Source: Phocoena phocoena
Taxonomy: Eukaryota; Chordata; Mammalia; Artiodactyla; Phocoenidae
Assembly (NCBI RefSeq): GCF_963924675.1
Contig: NC_089230.1
Span: 3,473,001 to 3,537,000 of the forward strand
Direction of reading: 5' to 3'
DNA length: 64,000 nt
Shown here: piece by piece, positions 32,441-45,022 of the stretch
Numbering within the stretch: position 1 is the stretch's first letter
Layout of the letters: every line of letters starts with the position of its first letter
Translations under genes and position numbers: made by a program
Notes under the pieces: model-generated
Seen by the model: the letters and a program-made list of their open reading frames with translations, nothing else
The model's database searches: none
Told to the model about the DNA's origin: nothing

Positions 32441-32990
32441 TGGAGCCAGGGACTGTGCTCCGTGGACAGTGGAGAATGAGACAGATCAGCTGTCCTCATG
32501 GAGCTTATAGTCTACCAGGAGAGGCTGAGGTTTAATAAGAGAACAATAGGGCTTCCCTGGTGGCGCAGTGGTTGAGAGTCCGCCTGCCGATGCAGCAGAC
32601 GCGGGTTCGTGCCCCGGTCTGGGAAGATCCCACATGCCGCGGAGCAGCTGGGCCCGTGAGCCAGGGCCGCTGAGCCTGCTCGTCCAGAGCCTGTGCTCTG
32701 CAACGGGAGAGGCCACAACAGTGAGAGGCCTGCGTACCGAAAAAAAAAAAAAAAAAAAGAGAACAATAAATAAATAGGGACTTCAGCTTGGGGTGAGTGA
32801 TTTGGAGTATGAGAGAATCATGGAAAGGGCAGTGAATGTAGAGTGTGTGGTCAGGGAAGTTGCCTCTGAGGAAGTTGCTTTGAAATTGGTGAGATGTCTC
32901 GCTTAGCCAGGTGAAGAGTGGGCAGACATCAGCAGAGACCACAGATGGGGAAGGGCTTGGCTCATTTGAGGAAACAGAGGAAGCATGGGG
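32440..32990 (-). repeat. L2 fragment, split by CHR SINE
   Basis: GGAGCCAGGGACTGTGCTCCG, CATGGAGCTTATAGTCTACCAGG before the SINE and GTCAGGGAAGTTGCCTCTGAGG, TGGGGAAGGGCTTGG after it are reverse-complement L2. Confidence 0.65.
32549..32756 (+). mobile_element. CHR-type SINE (short form)
   Basis: It starts GGGCTTCCCTGGTGGCGCAG, has A-box TGGCGCAGTGG and B-box GGGTTCGTGCCCC, and ends in A19. The duplication AAGAGAACAATA is at 32537-32548 and 32757-32768. Confidence 0.96.
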
Positions 32991-33359
32991 GAGAGTAGGA
33001 TCTCAAATTAGACTTATTTTCAGGGCTAGCCTGTGGTTCCAGGTGGTTTCTGCTCCAAAGATTTCTTCCTGTCTTCTTATCAAAGTCTGAGGTTTAGCAG
33101 TCAGATTTCTCAGTTTATAATTTGAAGTAAAATGTGTAATATCACTCCAGACTGGGAGGTAGCACTGATCAGTAGCAATCCCGTTAAAGTATGATAAGCT
33201 CAGATGGGGAAAGTGTCAAAAACAAGAGGCAATTTGCCTTTAAGAGGTAAGCTCTTGGGCTTGTAGCTTTGTTCCAACCTTAATTAGTGCTTTTGTGGTG
33301 AAGAGAAAACGAATTCAATTACTTCTCTGTGCTCATTTTCCTTTTTTAAACTTTGAAGA

Positions 33360-33445
33360 TTTAGGATTTATTTTTCAACCAATATTTATTGATCATTTAC
33401 TATGTGCCAGATACATGATGCTCTGGGGCTTCAGTGAATTAATAC
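33360..33445 (-). repeat. L2 fragment
   Basis: AACCAATATTTATTGATCATTTACTATGTGCCAGATACATGATGC is reverse-complement L2 3' sequence. Confidence 0.65.
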
Positions 33446-34367
33446 ATGCCACCGTTGTAGCATAGAATCATATGCAGAGAGAGCGTTGAAGTGAGGCCAG
33501 CCGTGATTAACGAAGGCTCTTAGCTGGTTTATCCTTTTGTGAGGGAAGGAGATTAAGTGGTTGGAGCAGAGGTGAAGTGAGATCAATAACCAGTAGGGAG
33601 AAGGTGTACAAAGTTTGTGTTGGGGAATAAACACAGAAGGTCATGCTTAGAAGCATATGCATGCAACCCAGGAGAACGCTTACCTGCAACTTGTGTGAAC
33701 ACACACACACACACACACAGACAACTTCGCAAAGCGTTGCCACTGAGCACCGTGACTGTCCGCCACTGCTTAGTATGACATGAGATATCTTGTTTTAACT
33801 TGACAGATTTTGTTATTAAGGCACGAAAATGATTACTGTACATTTAGAATATTTGCTCTTTAAGACATGTATTTTGGAATTGTCTTTCGAAGCTAATGAG
33901 AATTATTTTTGCAGTAAATTGTTATATACGCCTCTCTCCTGGACAGTTTGAGAATGTGATGACACCTCAGACTGTAAGGTGGAGTCCACTGGATTCCCCT
34001 CTCCTGAACCTCCAGATCCAGTTACAGAAGCTTTTATATCCTAAAAATTTCTGCCTGATATTGAAGTGCAATTTGGTTTCCTAAAATGTTAATTCTAGTT
34101 TTGTCCCCTGGGTTCATACATGGAAAACAAAGAACAGAAAAGAAAAACCAATCCAAATTTCTTAACCTTTTTTACTTAACAGCATTCAGATTAAGCAGTA
34201 ATAGTGTCCACCAGGAATCCTGTGTTCTCCCAACTAGCATTTGTAGTCATTCCCTGACTCCTCACGTGACATGCATTTCAGCCCCCTCACAGTTCAGGTT
34301 ATTCTTTGACAATTGAGCTAATATAGCACAATATTTAATAGCATGAGAGGTTTTTTTTTGGTTGTTT
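33446..34367. other. Unassigned; short (CA)n run
   Basis: A (CA)n run of about ten units lies at 33701-33719. Otherwise nothing recognised. Confidence 0.5.
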
Positions 34368-34578
34368 TTTTTTTTTTTTTTTTTTTGGTGGTATGTGGGC
34401 CTCTCACTGTTGTGGCCTCTCCCGTTGCGGAGCACAGGCTCCGGACGTGCAGGCTCAGCGGCCATGGCTCACGGGCCCAGCCGCTCCGCGACATGTGGGA
34501 TCTTCCCGGACCGGGGCACGAACCCATGTCCCCTGCATCGGCAGGCGGACTCCCAACCACTGCGCCACCAGGGAAGCC
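34368..34578 (-). mobile_element. CHR-type SINE (short form)
   Basis: Minus strand GGCTTCCCTGGTGGCGCAGTGGTTGGGAG, B box GGGTTCGTGCCCC and a poly-A seen as poly-T at 34365-34386. The target duplication is TGGTTGTTT at 34359-34367 and 34579-34587. Confidence 0.95.
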
Positions 34579-35439
34579 TGGTTGTTTATTTTTAATCAAA
34601 TGCTATCTTATGGTTGAATTACGACTTTAAGAATCTGAAAATTATTTACTTATTCTTCATGCCTGGAGTAAACATAGGGAAATTATAAAATTGAGACAAT
34701 TATTGTGATCAATCAGAGAAAGCACTATTAGTAATGTATACCTTAGAATTTTAAAGTATATGGTTTCTTCTAATCTAGCCGAGATGAGCTACAGTGAGAT
34801 AATGGGGCAGGAGAAGACTTGATGATAAGACCCCTAATTTGAGAGGAAAGAATTCTTTTAAGATTGAGAAGACCTGAGTTAGGGTAACATAAGGGCACTG
34901 TGGAATGGGGCTCAGGAACCACAGCTCAGGAACAGGGGTGGGCGGTGGGAGGGTGCTGGGCTCCTGCCATATGTTTTTGACTGCTTTTTAAGAAGAGAAT
35001 ACAGACATGTATTGGGATTTTTCTCCACAAATTAAGATAGCAGAATTAATACTTGAAAAATTGTGCTTTTTCTTATTTCTAACAACAGATCCTTTAGTAC
35101 TTATAATTAATTTAGAAGTATCCCTCTGAGTGAGAAAAACAATAGTTCTTTAGCCTCTGATTTGAAAGTGATTTTCTAATTTTTTATGAATATAAAGATG
35201 GTAAGATTTCAGAAATAAAAAGTTCTTCAGCATGTAGATACCCACTTTTAGAATAATAATTTGTTATAAAGACACATTTACAGGTATATTTGAAGTGAAC
35301 CTAAATGTGTATCCAGTTGGGGACAAAATCAGAGAGAAGAATATTCCAAGTGACTTTAAAATATAGTAATTTGTACATTTCTAGTGAGATATATACTAAA
35401 GGAGAAAAAAACCCCACCTTATCTGTTTACAGCACTCAT
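34579..35439. other. Unassigned AT-rich sequence
   Basis: Nothing recognised on either strand. Confidence 0.5.
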
Positions 35440-36394
35440 ACTGTTACATGTGTATTGTATGATAAAACAAATGAGTAGTTATGTAATCTAGTCCATCATT
35501 CCTGGAACTGAAACACCGCTGCCCACCAAAAGGAACCAGAGATCCTAAGGAAAATTGTCTGTATCCATATCTGGGGCAGAAAATGTACAAGCTGAACCTG
35601 AAACACCCTATCCTCGCAGATTGTAAGGAAGCCGTCAAGAGCTACTAGATTCTTGTCACAGTGACTTGGGAAGCAGCTTGCAGAGGCTCCTTCCACTGGC
35701 CAAAAGATGGGACAGTTTGAGTACCAGCAAGGAAAATAATTACAATGGAAGAAACAGATCAAATTTGTTCAAATCTATGGGTTCATAGTAGTAATATTTT
35801 TAGTTCCTCACCTACAGGAGAATGCTACTGAACCAACTCATTGTGAAAACTGGTAAATAAAGTGGAACAAATTTATCCTGTCTTATCTCAATGGACTAAC
35901 CAAATACGAGATGAGGTGAAGTTTCTCTTTGTATTATTTCAGCTAGTACATGGAAAAGGCATTATAGAATTAGGAAACCACCATTTTCAAGGCATAATGA
36001 ATCAATAGCTCGTAGATCATCAGTGCTGCTAATGTCACAAAGAGAGACAGCCAGATGGTGTCAACCTTTTGACAGAAGAATACAATGCCGCTTATAAAAA
36101 TTGACTACTCACCTCCATGTTGAACCTCAATCTGCTGAGGTCTCTAGATCTAATTTCAGTTTTCAGGAAATGCAGAGGGAAGATGAACATGCTAAACAAC
36201 ACAACAGGGATACGGTCAGAAAACTCCAAACTCTAGAAAACCATAGAACAGAAGTTCTGTTTTCTTCAGTAATAAATATATGGGGAAAACAAAAAAGATA
36301 GAGGGGGAACCTATAGGATAAAGAAACTTATGAAAATACTGAACAACTATAACTGCAGCATGTAGACCTACCTGGGTCGAGGTTTGTGCAAACA
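35440..36394. repeat. Possible old interspersed repeat, unnamed
   Basis: This stretch has more even base composition and a block-like look (CTGGGGCAGAAAATGTACAAGC, AAAGATGGGACAGTTTGAG, AACTGGTAAATAAAGTGGAAC, CAAAGAGAGACAGCCAGATGG) that I associate with an old mammalian repeat, but I cannot name the family. Short frames on the minus strand (35444-35762) have no known match. Confidence 0.3.
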
Positions 36395-36765
36395 ACCTGG
36401 TCAAAAAATATCTAGAAAAATGGTACAGGTGAACCTATTTGCAGGGCAGGAGTAGAGAGGCAGGCATAGAGAATGGATGTGTGGATGTGGGGCGGGGGAG
36501 AGAGGGTGGGATGAACTGGTAGATTGGGATTGACATATGTGCACTGCCATGTATAAAACAGATAGCTAGGGGGAACCTGCTGTATAGCACGGGGAGCTCA
36601 GCTCGGTGCTCTGTGGTGACCTAGATGGGTGGGATGCGGGGGAGGGGTGAGAGGGACCTACAGGAGGGAGGGGATGTATGTGTACATACAGCTGATTCAC
36701 TTCGTTATGCAGCAGAAGCTAACACAACATTGTAAAGCAACTCTACCCCAATTAAAAAAATATGT
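36395..36765 (+). mobile_element. L1 3' UTR fragment
   Basis: TATCTAGAAAAATGGTACAGG, GGTAGATTGGGATTGACATATG, GGGAACCTGCTGTATAGCACGGGGAGC, CAGAAGCTAACACAACATTGTAAAGCAACT and the A-rich end are the L1 3' UTR in order, 5'-truncated to about 370 bases. Confidence 0.88.
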
Positions 36766-37544
36766 TGAGAATTAGAAACTCAAACACTTGGATATTTGAT
36801 GGTTTTAAAAATGATTATTAATTTGTCTTTATATGTGATAATAGCATCTTATAACCTGTATGCAGGCAAAATATTGCATAGATGAGAGAATCTAGTTCTT
36901 TAGTGGAAATGAAGTATTTTAAATATATTGGTTCAAATGTTCATGTTACCTTGGAATAGACATTAGTATCTATCTGTGTGATTCACTGTGTGGATTATTG
37001 GTGGCAAATTTTTAATCACTGGATGCTAGTGTGTGCTAATGACAGCTGTGGTCTGATCCCACTGCTCTCATTGGGTTTGTTTCAAAGAAACACTAACCAA
37101 GTCTTTTATTGACATAAACAAAATGTACAGACCATGGGAAGCCATGGAAACATTAAACCAAAGTCAGACAAAAACAAAAGAAGAATGATTTCATCATCCA
37201 TACGTCTGCCATTTTCCAGGAGTGTGGATAATTATTTCAGTGTCTTATATTCTGGGTTGGTCCTGTGTTGGCCCAAAGGTCCTTTGCAAAATTGCATGTT
37301 AATAGGAAGTAAATATGGATAAAATATTAGAAAAAAGTGCTTTTGTTGGCTGAGAAAGTTGAGCATACTTTAAACGATAAAACAAAAAATGGACATTTTA
37401 GAAAGTTTGGAGTTGTAATGCTAAAGAAATGAAAAGTTACAAACCTGTGATTTGATTCTGCGGAAAATCCAAGAATTGGCTTTCATACAGGTGAAAAATG
37501 ACTTTTTGGTACTATCGATACTAGTAAATGTACTCAGCAAAAAT
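36766..37544. other. Unassigned sequence
   Basis: No support for a gene. A 62-codon frame at 37134 has no splice context or resemblance. Confidence 0.45.
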
Positions 37545-37690
37545 GCTGTATGTGGATTAGCTCATTGAATTATTATGACACTGTGAGATAGATTGTTCTC
37601 ATTCCTATTCAAATCCCATTCCCATACAAATAAGAAGCCAGGCTGAGAGAGTTTAGGTGCTTTGGCCCGGCTCAGGCCCAGGTGAATAGG
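37545..37690 (-). repeat. MIR fragment
   Basis: TTAGCTCATTGAATTATTATGACACTGTGAGATAG, then AGAGAGTTTAGGTGCTTTGGCCC, is reverse-complement MIR. Confidence 0.6.
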
Positions 37691-38196
37691 TGAAATGAGG
37701 AAACTAACTTTTGCTTTTTATCACTTTTAATCACCAAGACATAATGACTCCCCCTGCCATTCTCATGTTGAAGGCGGTAGTTATTTTCATGAAATGTGAA
37801 TGGTAACTTGGGGAGAAAAATTGTAATTAGGTATTTTGAGACACTTGAGATATCAAGCTATGTAATAACATTTGCACTCTAAAAGGATTTTACAACCAAA
37901 ATGGTCTATTTTCCATCCCATTCTCTCCTACATACTTAAATCCAGGATTTGATTAATTTCTTTAGAAGTTTACTTAGACATCACAGCTCATTTACGACTC
38001 AATTGATCTTTAAAAAATATTTTGAGTAATTTATACAAAATAAGTGTCAAGGAGCGGGGAGTTAAGCTTCACCTTCTTGAGGGCAGAGTATCTGCATAAA
38101 TTATTTGGAATTCTTCTGTATGGAAGATTTGTCTACTCTCCTCTGTTTGCTCATTTATTCAGTCATTTATTTATATCAGTATGAACTCATGGATTC
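37691..38196. other. Unassigned sequence
   Basis: Nothing recognised. Confidence 0.45.
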
Positions 38197-38435
38197 TCTT
38201 AGTCCATTCAGGCTGCTGTAACAAAATACCACAGACTGGGTGGCTTACAAACGACAGAAATCTATTTTTCACAGTTCTGGAGGCTGGGAAGTCCAAGGCC
38301 ATGGTGCACCTTGGTTGAGTGAGGACCCTCTTCTGAATCACAGAGTTTCTGTTCTCGCATGGTGGAAAGGGGCTTGGGATCTCTTCGGATCCACTTCTAT
38401 AAGGCACTAATGCCATGCATGAGGGTTCCACCCTT
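38197..38435 (-). mobile_element. MaLR LTR fragment (MLT1/MST group)
   Basis: TTAGTCCATTCAGGCTGCTGTAACAAAATACCACAGACTGGGTGGC, CAGTTCTGGAGGCTGGGAAGTCCAAGG, GCATGGTGGAAAGGGGC and AGGCACTAATGCCATGCATGAGGG are the reverse complement of a MaLR LTR 3' half. The 5' part is missing. Confidence 0.82.
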
Positions 38436-38679
38436 TGCCTCTCACACCTGGCGACCAGTGATCTTTTTACTATCTTTTTCTATAATTTTGCCTTTTCCAG
38501 AACGTTGCATAATTAGAATTATACAACATGCAGCCTTTTCAGACTAGCTCTTTGTACTTGGTAATATGCACTTAAGCCTAACCCATGTCTTTTCATGGCT
38601 TGCTAGCTCATTTCTCCTCGTTGCTAAATAATATTTAATTATATGGTTATGGCACAACTGATGTATCCAACTTGCCTTT

Positions 38680-38988
38680 TTTAAACCTTTTTAATTTTTT
38701 TAAATTTTATTTATTTAAAAAATTTAATTGGGGTATAGTTGATTTACAATGTTGTATTGGTTTCTGTTGTACAGCAAAGTGAATCAGTTATACATACACA
38801 TATATCCACTCTTTTTTAGATTCTTTTCCCATATAGGTCATTACAGAGTATTGAGTAGAGTTCCCTGTGCTCTACAGCAGGTTCTTATTAGTTATCTATT
38901 TTCTGTATAGTAGTGTAGTGTGTATATGTCAATCCCAGTCTCTCAATTTATCCCTCCCCCCCTTTCCCCCCTGGTAACCACTTTTGCA
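38680..38988 (-). mobile_element. Younger L1 3' UTR inserted in the old L1
   Basis: AATTGGGGTATAGTTGATTTACAATGTTGT, TCTGTTGTACAGCAAAGTGAATCAG and AGTAGAGTTCCCTGTGCTCTACAGCAGG are the younger cetartiodactyl L1 3' UTR, 5'-truncated to about 300 bases, poly-A side at the left. Confidence 0.85.
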
Positions 38989-39414
38989 GGACATCTTAGG
39001 TATTTCCAATTTTGGTTGATTATCAGTAAAGCTCCTCTAAACATTCACATGCAGGTTTTGTGTGGGTTAATCAGTTGGGTAAATACTTGGTAGTGTGACT
39101 GCTGGATCATATGGTAAGATTATATTTAGCTTGGTAAGAGACTGCCCGTCTTCCAAAGTGACCACCATTTTGCATTCTTACCAGCACTGAAGGAGAATTT
39201 TTGTTACTCCTCATTCTTGATGAAACTGATAGTAGGTTTTTTGGATTTTAACCATTCTCATAGGTATGTAGTGGAATCTCATTTTTGTTTAACTTCAACT
39301 CACAAATGATCATCTTTGCATATTCTTGTTTGCCATATCTATATCTTCTTTTGCAAAGTGTCTATTCAGCTCTTTGACTCATTTTTAATTGCGTTTTTTT
39401 CTTGTTGAGTTTTT

Positions 39415-39626
39415 TTTTTTTTTTTTTTTTTTTTGCGGTACGCGGGCCTCTCACTGCTGTGGCCTCTCCCGCTGCGGAGCACAGGCTCCAGACGCGCAGG
39501 CTCAGCGGCCATGGCTCACGGGCCCAGCCGCTCCGCGGCATGTGGGATCTTCCCGGACCGGGGCACGAACCCGCGTCCCCTGTATCGGCAGGCGGACTCT
39601 CAACCACTGCGCCACCTGGGAAGCCC
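39415..39626 (-). mobile_element. CHR-type SINE (short form)
   Basis: Minus strand GGGCTTCCCAGGTGGCGCAG, B box GGGTTCGTGCCCC and poly-A (poly-T from 39411). A 15-base duplication TCTTGTTGAGTTTTT lies at 39400-39414 and 39627-39641. It is inside the old L1. Confidence 0.96.
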
Positions 39627-39720
39627 TCTTGTTGAGTTTTTAAGCATTCTTTGTATATTTTAGATACGGTTCCTTTATCTGATATGTAATTTGGCAAATA
39701 GGACTTGTATAATATGCACT

Positions 39721-41299
39721 AAGATGAAATGAAATGACAGTAAGTCAATTATGCCTTTATATTTTCAGCCTGGGTTTCTGGAAAAAACGGAGAGCAATAG
39801 TAACAGAAAACAGAAAGTTGAGAGTTAAAATCACTTTGGGAATAAGTGGGAAGGAGATGACTCATGTAGTTTTGAGTCAAGATGGAGCTTGAGGTGATGG
39901 AAGAATTTCCAAACTAGAGATTAAAAATATAATAAGATTTTGCTGTCATCATCATAGATTATTGTAGAGAAAGCAGAAGTAAAGAGCAAATAGAAGTTAG
40001 GGTAAGAACCATACTGTGTCACAAAAGTGATAGAAGGAAGTTTTAAGAAGGAATCAAACGTTGAATATGTACCACTATGACGGACATAATGAAAGTATGA
40101 AAATTGCTTTGTCTTCTTGAGGTCAAGTCAGCTGTCAGCTTACTTCTATATTCTGTGCCTTTTGTATCTGGGGACCCGAACTTGCTTTGTCAAGAGAGCT
40201 CTCTCTCTTACTTTAATGAGTCTCTTATCTTTAGCACCTTGTAGAATTTCTCAAATTGAATTTTACGTCCCTGAGGCTCTTTTGCAGGGTGAACATGGGC
40301 TGGATCTTGTTTTTTTTTTTTTTTTTTTTTTTTTTATCTAATACAACTACATAATTATATATATTATATATATATGAGAGATCTGTATATCTATATAGTT
40401 TAAATTGATTTTTTAAATACTGAATTCATTGAAATAAATCAGTTGCCTTCTCAATAATACCAGTCTGTTGTAGGATCATACAGTTGTGACTTTAGTCCCC
40501 AGCAGAATTAATTAATATGTATAAATTCTGTGCCTTGTCTGTGCTAGAAACATGCGGCCTATTCCCTGAAGTCATAAAGATATACATGCTTTTTCTCCAT
40601 CTAAAAGTACAATTTTCCATTGTCTTTTTCACCTAACCATCCTTAAGGATGGTAATTTATTGAATAATTCACAGAGAGTGTACGGTAGTACAAATAATTA
40701 CAATCACCGAGTAATAATTATTGATAGCCTATTTGTGATTTTGAGTTGTTTAGTGAAATGGCATACCAACGTGAAGCATCAATTTGAAAACATGTAATTT
40801 TATATTTTTTTAAGTGAAGATATGTAAAAGTTCTTTGCTTGAAAATTCTGTGTATATTCAGCCGTTATTATTAGACTATGAAAATGATTCCAGTGAAACT
40901 GACTACATATATTGAATATCAGTGAAAAAATGTCGAGTATTTTGAACTGAACATTAGTTTTATCATTGGATTTAGTGACCCTGAGAAAAAGAATTTGTGT
41001 TGTAAACAGTAAAAGATAAGAACTTATTCATTAAGCATGTTTTTTAGCACCTAAACTGTACCAGTGCTTTATTCTCCCATTTGATACTGTTGCTAGAGTT
41101 TCACTTACCTTAAGTCTTAAATCTATGATAATTACTTACAAAAAAGTGGAAGCACTTTGCAAGGCTTAACCGAACAGCAGTGGACTACAGCATCAGTTCA
41201 AATATGACACTGAAATTTACTGTTGCAAAACAGCTGTGTAACATGATGCAATAGCTATAGTTTAAGATTGCTAAAGTTCTAACTTTACTTTTTCCCCCC
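39721..41299. other. Unassigned sequence with a poly-T tract
   Basis: A T-run of about 27 bases lies at 40309-40335, without an adjoining SINE or L1 body. An AT-rich palindromic run TATATATTATATATATATG lies near 40357-40375. No gene seen. Confidence 0.5.
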
Positions 41300-41700
41300 T
41301 ACTTTTTCATAGTGGTAAAATATAAATAACACACAATTTGCCATTTTAACCATATCAAGGATATAAGCCAATGGCACTAATTATACTCACTATGTGTGCA
41401 ACCATCACTCCTGTCTACTTCTCAAACTTTGTCTTTACCCAAAGCAGAAATTCTGTACCCGTTAAGCAAATAACTCCTCATTCTCCTCTCCCTCGGCCGC
41501 TGGATGCCCCTAGTCTACTTTGTCTCTATGAATTTACCTGTTCTAGATATTTCATATAAGTGGAATCATATAATGTTTGCCCGTTGTGTCTAGCTTATTT
41601 TATTTACTAGATCATTCTTAAGGTTCCTCCATGTTGTAACAGAACTTCATTCCTTCTTATGGATGAATAATAGTCCCTTGTATGTATGTACGTCTTTTAA
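41300..41700 (-). mobile_element. Old L1 3' UTR fragment just upstream of the exon
   Basis: TTTGCCATTTTAACCATATC, ATGTGTGCAACCATCACTCC, TCTGTACCCGTTAAGCAAATAACTCC, TAGATATTTCATATAAGTGGAATC and GATGAATAATAGTCCCTTGTATG are old L1 3' UTR landmarks, minus strand. The fragment ends about 110 bases before the PDE10A exon. Confidence 0.8.
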
Positions 41701-41731
41701 AAATATTTCTATGCTAAATCAATCTGCATAA

Positions 41732-41998
<267 letters not shown>

Positions 41999-42928
41999 TA
42001 ATACATGCTAGAAAGTAAAATATTAGTAGTTTAATTCTGTAAGAATTTTATTCTGTTTAAAAAGATAACTTAAAATAAGTTAGAATGAGGGGAAACAAAT
42101 ACAAAAGGATGATCTTTAAGAAAATGCCTGGCGAAGAACTGAAAATTTATTTAGATATGACCACATTGAAAAATGCAAAAGTCAATATTAGACTTGATTT
42201 TATTTCATGGTTATTATTGATTATAAAAATATTCTTTATATATTTCAAAAATAGAGTTATATTATTATATTTTGCAAAATGAATTATTCAAACAATTTTT
42301 GTATGTGCACAGTAGGAAAAGAACTCTTGACTTGCATTAGACATTTTATTTACACTCATAAACTTAAGATGTGGTTATATTTATGGAAAAAAGAAAGGTG
42401 GACTCAAAAGGAATGTGAAATCAAATAAATTTCCCCCAAAACTGAATCTATGTTAATATATTGGATTTGGTTATTCTGGTATAATTTTAATTTTGGATTT
42501 AAATGAATTTATATTTGGCCAATCATGACTTCTCATTTCTATGAATGTTGCTTTTATAGTGGAAATTAAAATTTATATATGATTCTAACTACATGGAGAA
42601 GTTTTATATTAAAAAAACCAAAATATTTACTATTTTTCTGGAAATTTTTTTTGTGTAAAAAAATGCTACATTTAAAGTTCAAAAATGACCATTATGAAAA
42701 TATTACGCTGTAAGACCTATGCTAATAACGTGCTGCCTGGAGCTGATTTTCCTCACTCCACCGATGAAAGTTTCTATAATTTTCTTACATAATTTTTATA
42801 ATAAAAAAGAGGTGGCTGTTTTTAAAAAGAGAGTTTTTGGTATTGAAACACAAAGTTGTTTTTAAAGTGTCCATGGGTAGGTGTGAATGTGTATGCATGT
42901 ATGTGTGGATTGAGAGGGAGGGAAAAAG

Positions 42929-42933
42929 GGAGA

Positions 42934-42971
<38 letters not shown>
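42929..42971. repeat. (AG)n microsatellite
   Basis: About 17 uninterrupted AG units within a longer purine-rich stretch from 42911. Confidence 0.95.
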
Positions 42972-42973
<2 letters not shown>

Positions 42974-43479
42974 CCTAAATCAGAGACGCATATTCTTTTC
43001 AAAAGGATCGTGGCATTAATAGTAAGAACAAAGCTTGACATGGCATGTTTCATCTATTACAAACCTTACACATTTCGAAACAGTTCTAGATGTCTGAAAC
43101 TTTCAGAAGTGTGACTGAGTTGTACTTAAGGCAACCTGCTGTGTAATGGTGGACGGTAATATAATGCAAACATATATGCTGCCAACATTGTTAATCAACT
43201 ACACTCCCGTATAAAATGGAAAGTTAAAAATATATATGATGTCTCTGAGATATGAAATTGAGCGTAGGTCTTAGAAAATGAAAAGAATTGCATGCTGATT
43301 TAGTGTTACATAGTTAACTTTTAAAATTTTATAAATATTTGAATGTCATTCCACATCTCCCGAATCTGTTTTCTATATTAGTTAACCAAATAATACTTTA
43401 AACCTCTTAATACATATACTCAAGAGTTAAATGATTATTAAGAATAGCAATGCGTAACTGAAACAATACTCAGTTATGC

Positions 43480-43680
43480 TGGAAGAAAAACTTGTCCTTA
43501 TAAGGAGATGATTTTGACAGTGACCCTGTGCCGGGCTAGAGACTGTTGATGCCACCGAGAATGTGAATGAATCGTCCACTCGGGGCTCACTGTCTAGTGG
43601 TGGGGAAAGGCATAGAAGTAACCACAGCACAGAATGCATCAGCAGTAAAAAAGGATGCAAGCAGTTTGCAGTAGAAGGGC
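43480..43680 (-). repeat. L2 fragment
   Basis: GTGACCCTGTGCCGGGCTAGAG, CACTCGGGGCTCACTGTCTAGTGGTGGGGAAAGG is reverse-complement L2. Confidence 0.65.
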
Positions 43681-43747
43681 ATTAAAAGGGATCTTTAATT
43701 CTACTGCTGCGGTCCAGTAAGACCCTTTTTACCTCCTCTTCCAAGGA

Positions 43748-43882
43748 GTTTATCACAAAAATGTATCACATTACATCTGCTTTATATCCAGTGAGCTTCT
43801 GTAGCATGGCCCCTGCAGACAGTTTAAAGGCAAGGTTTAGCACTAAACTTGTGTGAGTAGCATGGAAAAAGCATTGCCCAGT
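43748..43882 (+). repeat. Direct repeat copy A (135 bases)
   Basis: It pairs with copy B at 45023-45157 without any length change and with about ten mismatches (about 92% identity). Shared blocks include CATTACATCTGCTTTATAT, TCTGTAGCATGGCCCCTGCA and GCATGGAAAAAGCATTGCCC. I recognise no transposon family in it. Confidence 0.95.
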
Positions 43883-44055
43883 GTTCTTTGCGATGTAGAA
43901 AGCCAGTTAAATATGTTTATTTCATTTATATAGTCATGGATTAAAGTAGTGGTTCTTTGAACCATCTCCTTTCTTTTCCCTCACCCCGCCCTTCTCATTA
44001 TTATCCCTTCATTGAAAATGTCTTGAGGAAGAAAATTTTTGTCAGGAGGATTTTT

Positions 44056-44266
44056 TTTTTTTTTTTTTTTTGCGGTACGCGGGCCTGTCACTGTTGTGGC
44101 CTCTCCCGTTGCGGAGCACAGGCTCCGGACGCGCAGGCTCAGCAGCCATGGCTCACGGGCCCAGCCATTCCGCGGCATGTGGGATCTTCCCGGACCGGGG
44201 CACGAACCCGTGTCCCCTTCATTGGCAGGCGGACTCTCAACCACTGCACCACCAGGGAAGCCCAAG
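44056..44266 (-). mobile_element. CHR-type SINE (short form)
   Basis: Minus strand GGGCTTCCCTGGTGGTGCAG, B box GGGTTCGTGCCCC, poly-A at the left end. A 15-base duplication GTCAGGAGGATTTTT lies at 44041-44055 and 44267-44281. It lies between the two direct-repeat copies. Confidence 0.96.
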
Positions 44267-44739
44267 GTCAGGAGGATTTTTAGGGAGTGTTTCTATTTCC
44301 AATGTGTGGACCCAGGAACAGAAAGTGTGACAGCTAGAAGTTCTTGGAGAATATTTCGTTGAAAATGAGAAAAACCGATCCAAATTATTTCATTTTGTGT
44401 CAGTTTAGTCAAAGAAAATGAAGTAAGGAAAACTGCCGGAATAAGTAATTTGCACAACACTTTGTACATTATAAGTACTCAATAAATATTAATTTAATTT
44501 ATTTTTTTAAACACTGATAAATCGGCCTCGTATGGAAATGATCTACATTATGGGGACAGAAAATCGTGTAAAGGCGTATTCTGCTTAGAGAAAGATCCTA
44601 TATGAAAATTCAAATTTTTAAACAAATGAATAAAGGGGTGATTATTTAAATTACAAAATTATATTTGCCTTTAAAATGGTCAGCTTTCAGACTGCTTGCA
44701 CGTGTTTCTTAATGATGACTGTGCTATCCAAAAAGCTAG

Positions 44740-45010
44740 TTTTTCTTCAATCATTTAGCATTTTATTCAGCACCTACTGTTTGCTTGGTGCTCAGAAGGC
44801 AAAACTTAAAAAATAGAGAACGCACAACATTTTATTTAAACTATGGTAATATTTATAACGGACTAATATTGCGTGACCATAGAGCAGTTGTAATTTTCAA
44901 GACAGCTCACATATATTGACCCTTTACATCTGGTTGAATTAATGAAGGTTAAGTAAGCTCATGTTCATTTGGCAGATGTTGGAACTGTGCAAGGGAAGCT
45001 AAAGGGTCAC
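44740..45010. repeat. Weak MIR/L2-like stretch
   Basis: TTTTATTCAGCACCTACTGTTTGCTTGGTGCTCAG and later CAGATGTTGGAACTGTGCAAGG suggest old MIR/L2 remains; divergence is too high for a firm call. Confidence 0.35.
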
Positions 45011-45022
45011 TAACGGTCCAGT

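Larger units (their letters stand above)
38450..39720 (-). mobile_element. Old L1 3' region with two later insertions
   Basis: TCATGGCTTGCTAGCTCATTTCTCC, then after a younger L1 tail GGACATCTTAGGTATTTCC..TTTGGTTGATTATCAGTAAAGC, GTGACTGCTGGATCATATGG and TTGCATTCTTACCAGCACTG are consecutive landmarks of an old L1 3' half on the minus strand. The copy is split by 38680-38988 and by the CHR SINE at 39415. Confidence 0.75.

Noticed and set aside
31997..32479. 160-codon open frame
   Set aside because: It crosses from an LTR-like repeat into an L2, so it cannot be one gene.
32549..32640. tRNA-like A and B boxes as tRNA genes (here and in all CHR copies)
   Set aside because: They are the tRNA-derived heads of SINEs with poly-A tails and target duplications.
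34343..34630. Open frames of 74-136 codons recurring at 3.7, 32.6, 34.4, 39.5, 44.1, 46.1 and 46.5 kb with similar proteins (VVASPVAEHRLR, SRSAACGIF)
   Set aside because: They look like a protein family but are readings of the CHR SINE in its frames; the likeness is that of the repeat.
40309..40335. Poly-T tract as the tail of a minus-strand SINE or L1
   Set aside because: No SINE or L1 body follows on the right side; it is recorded only as a T-run.
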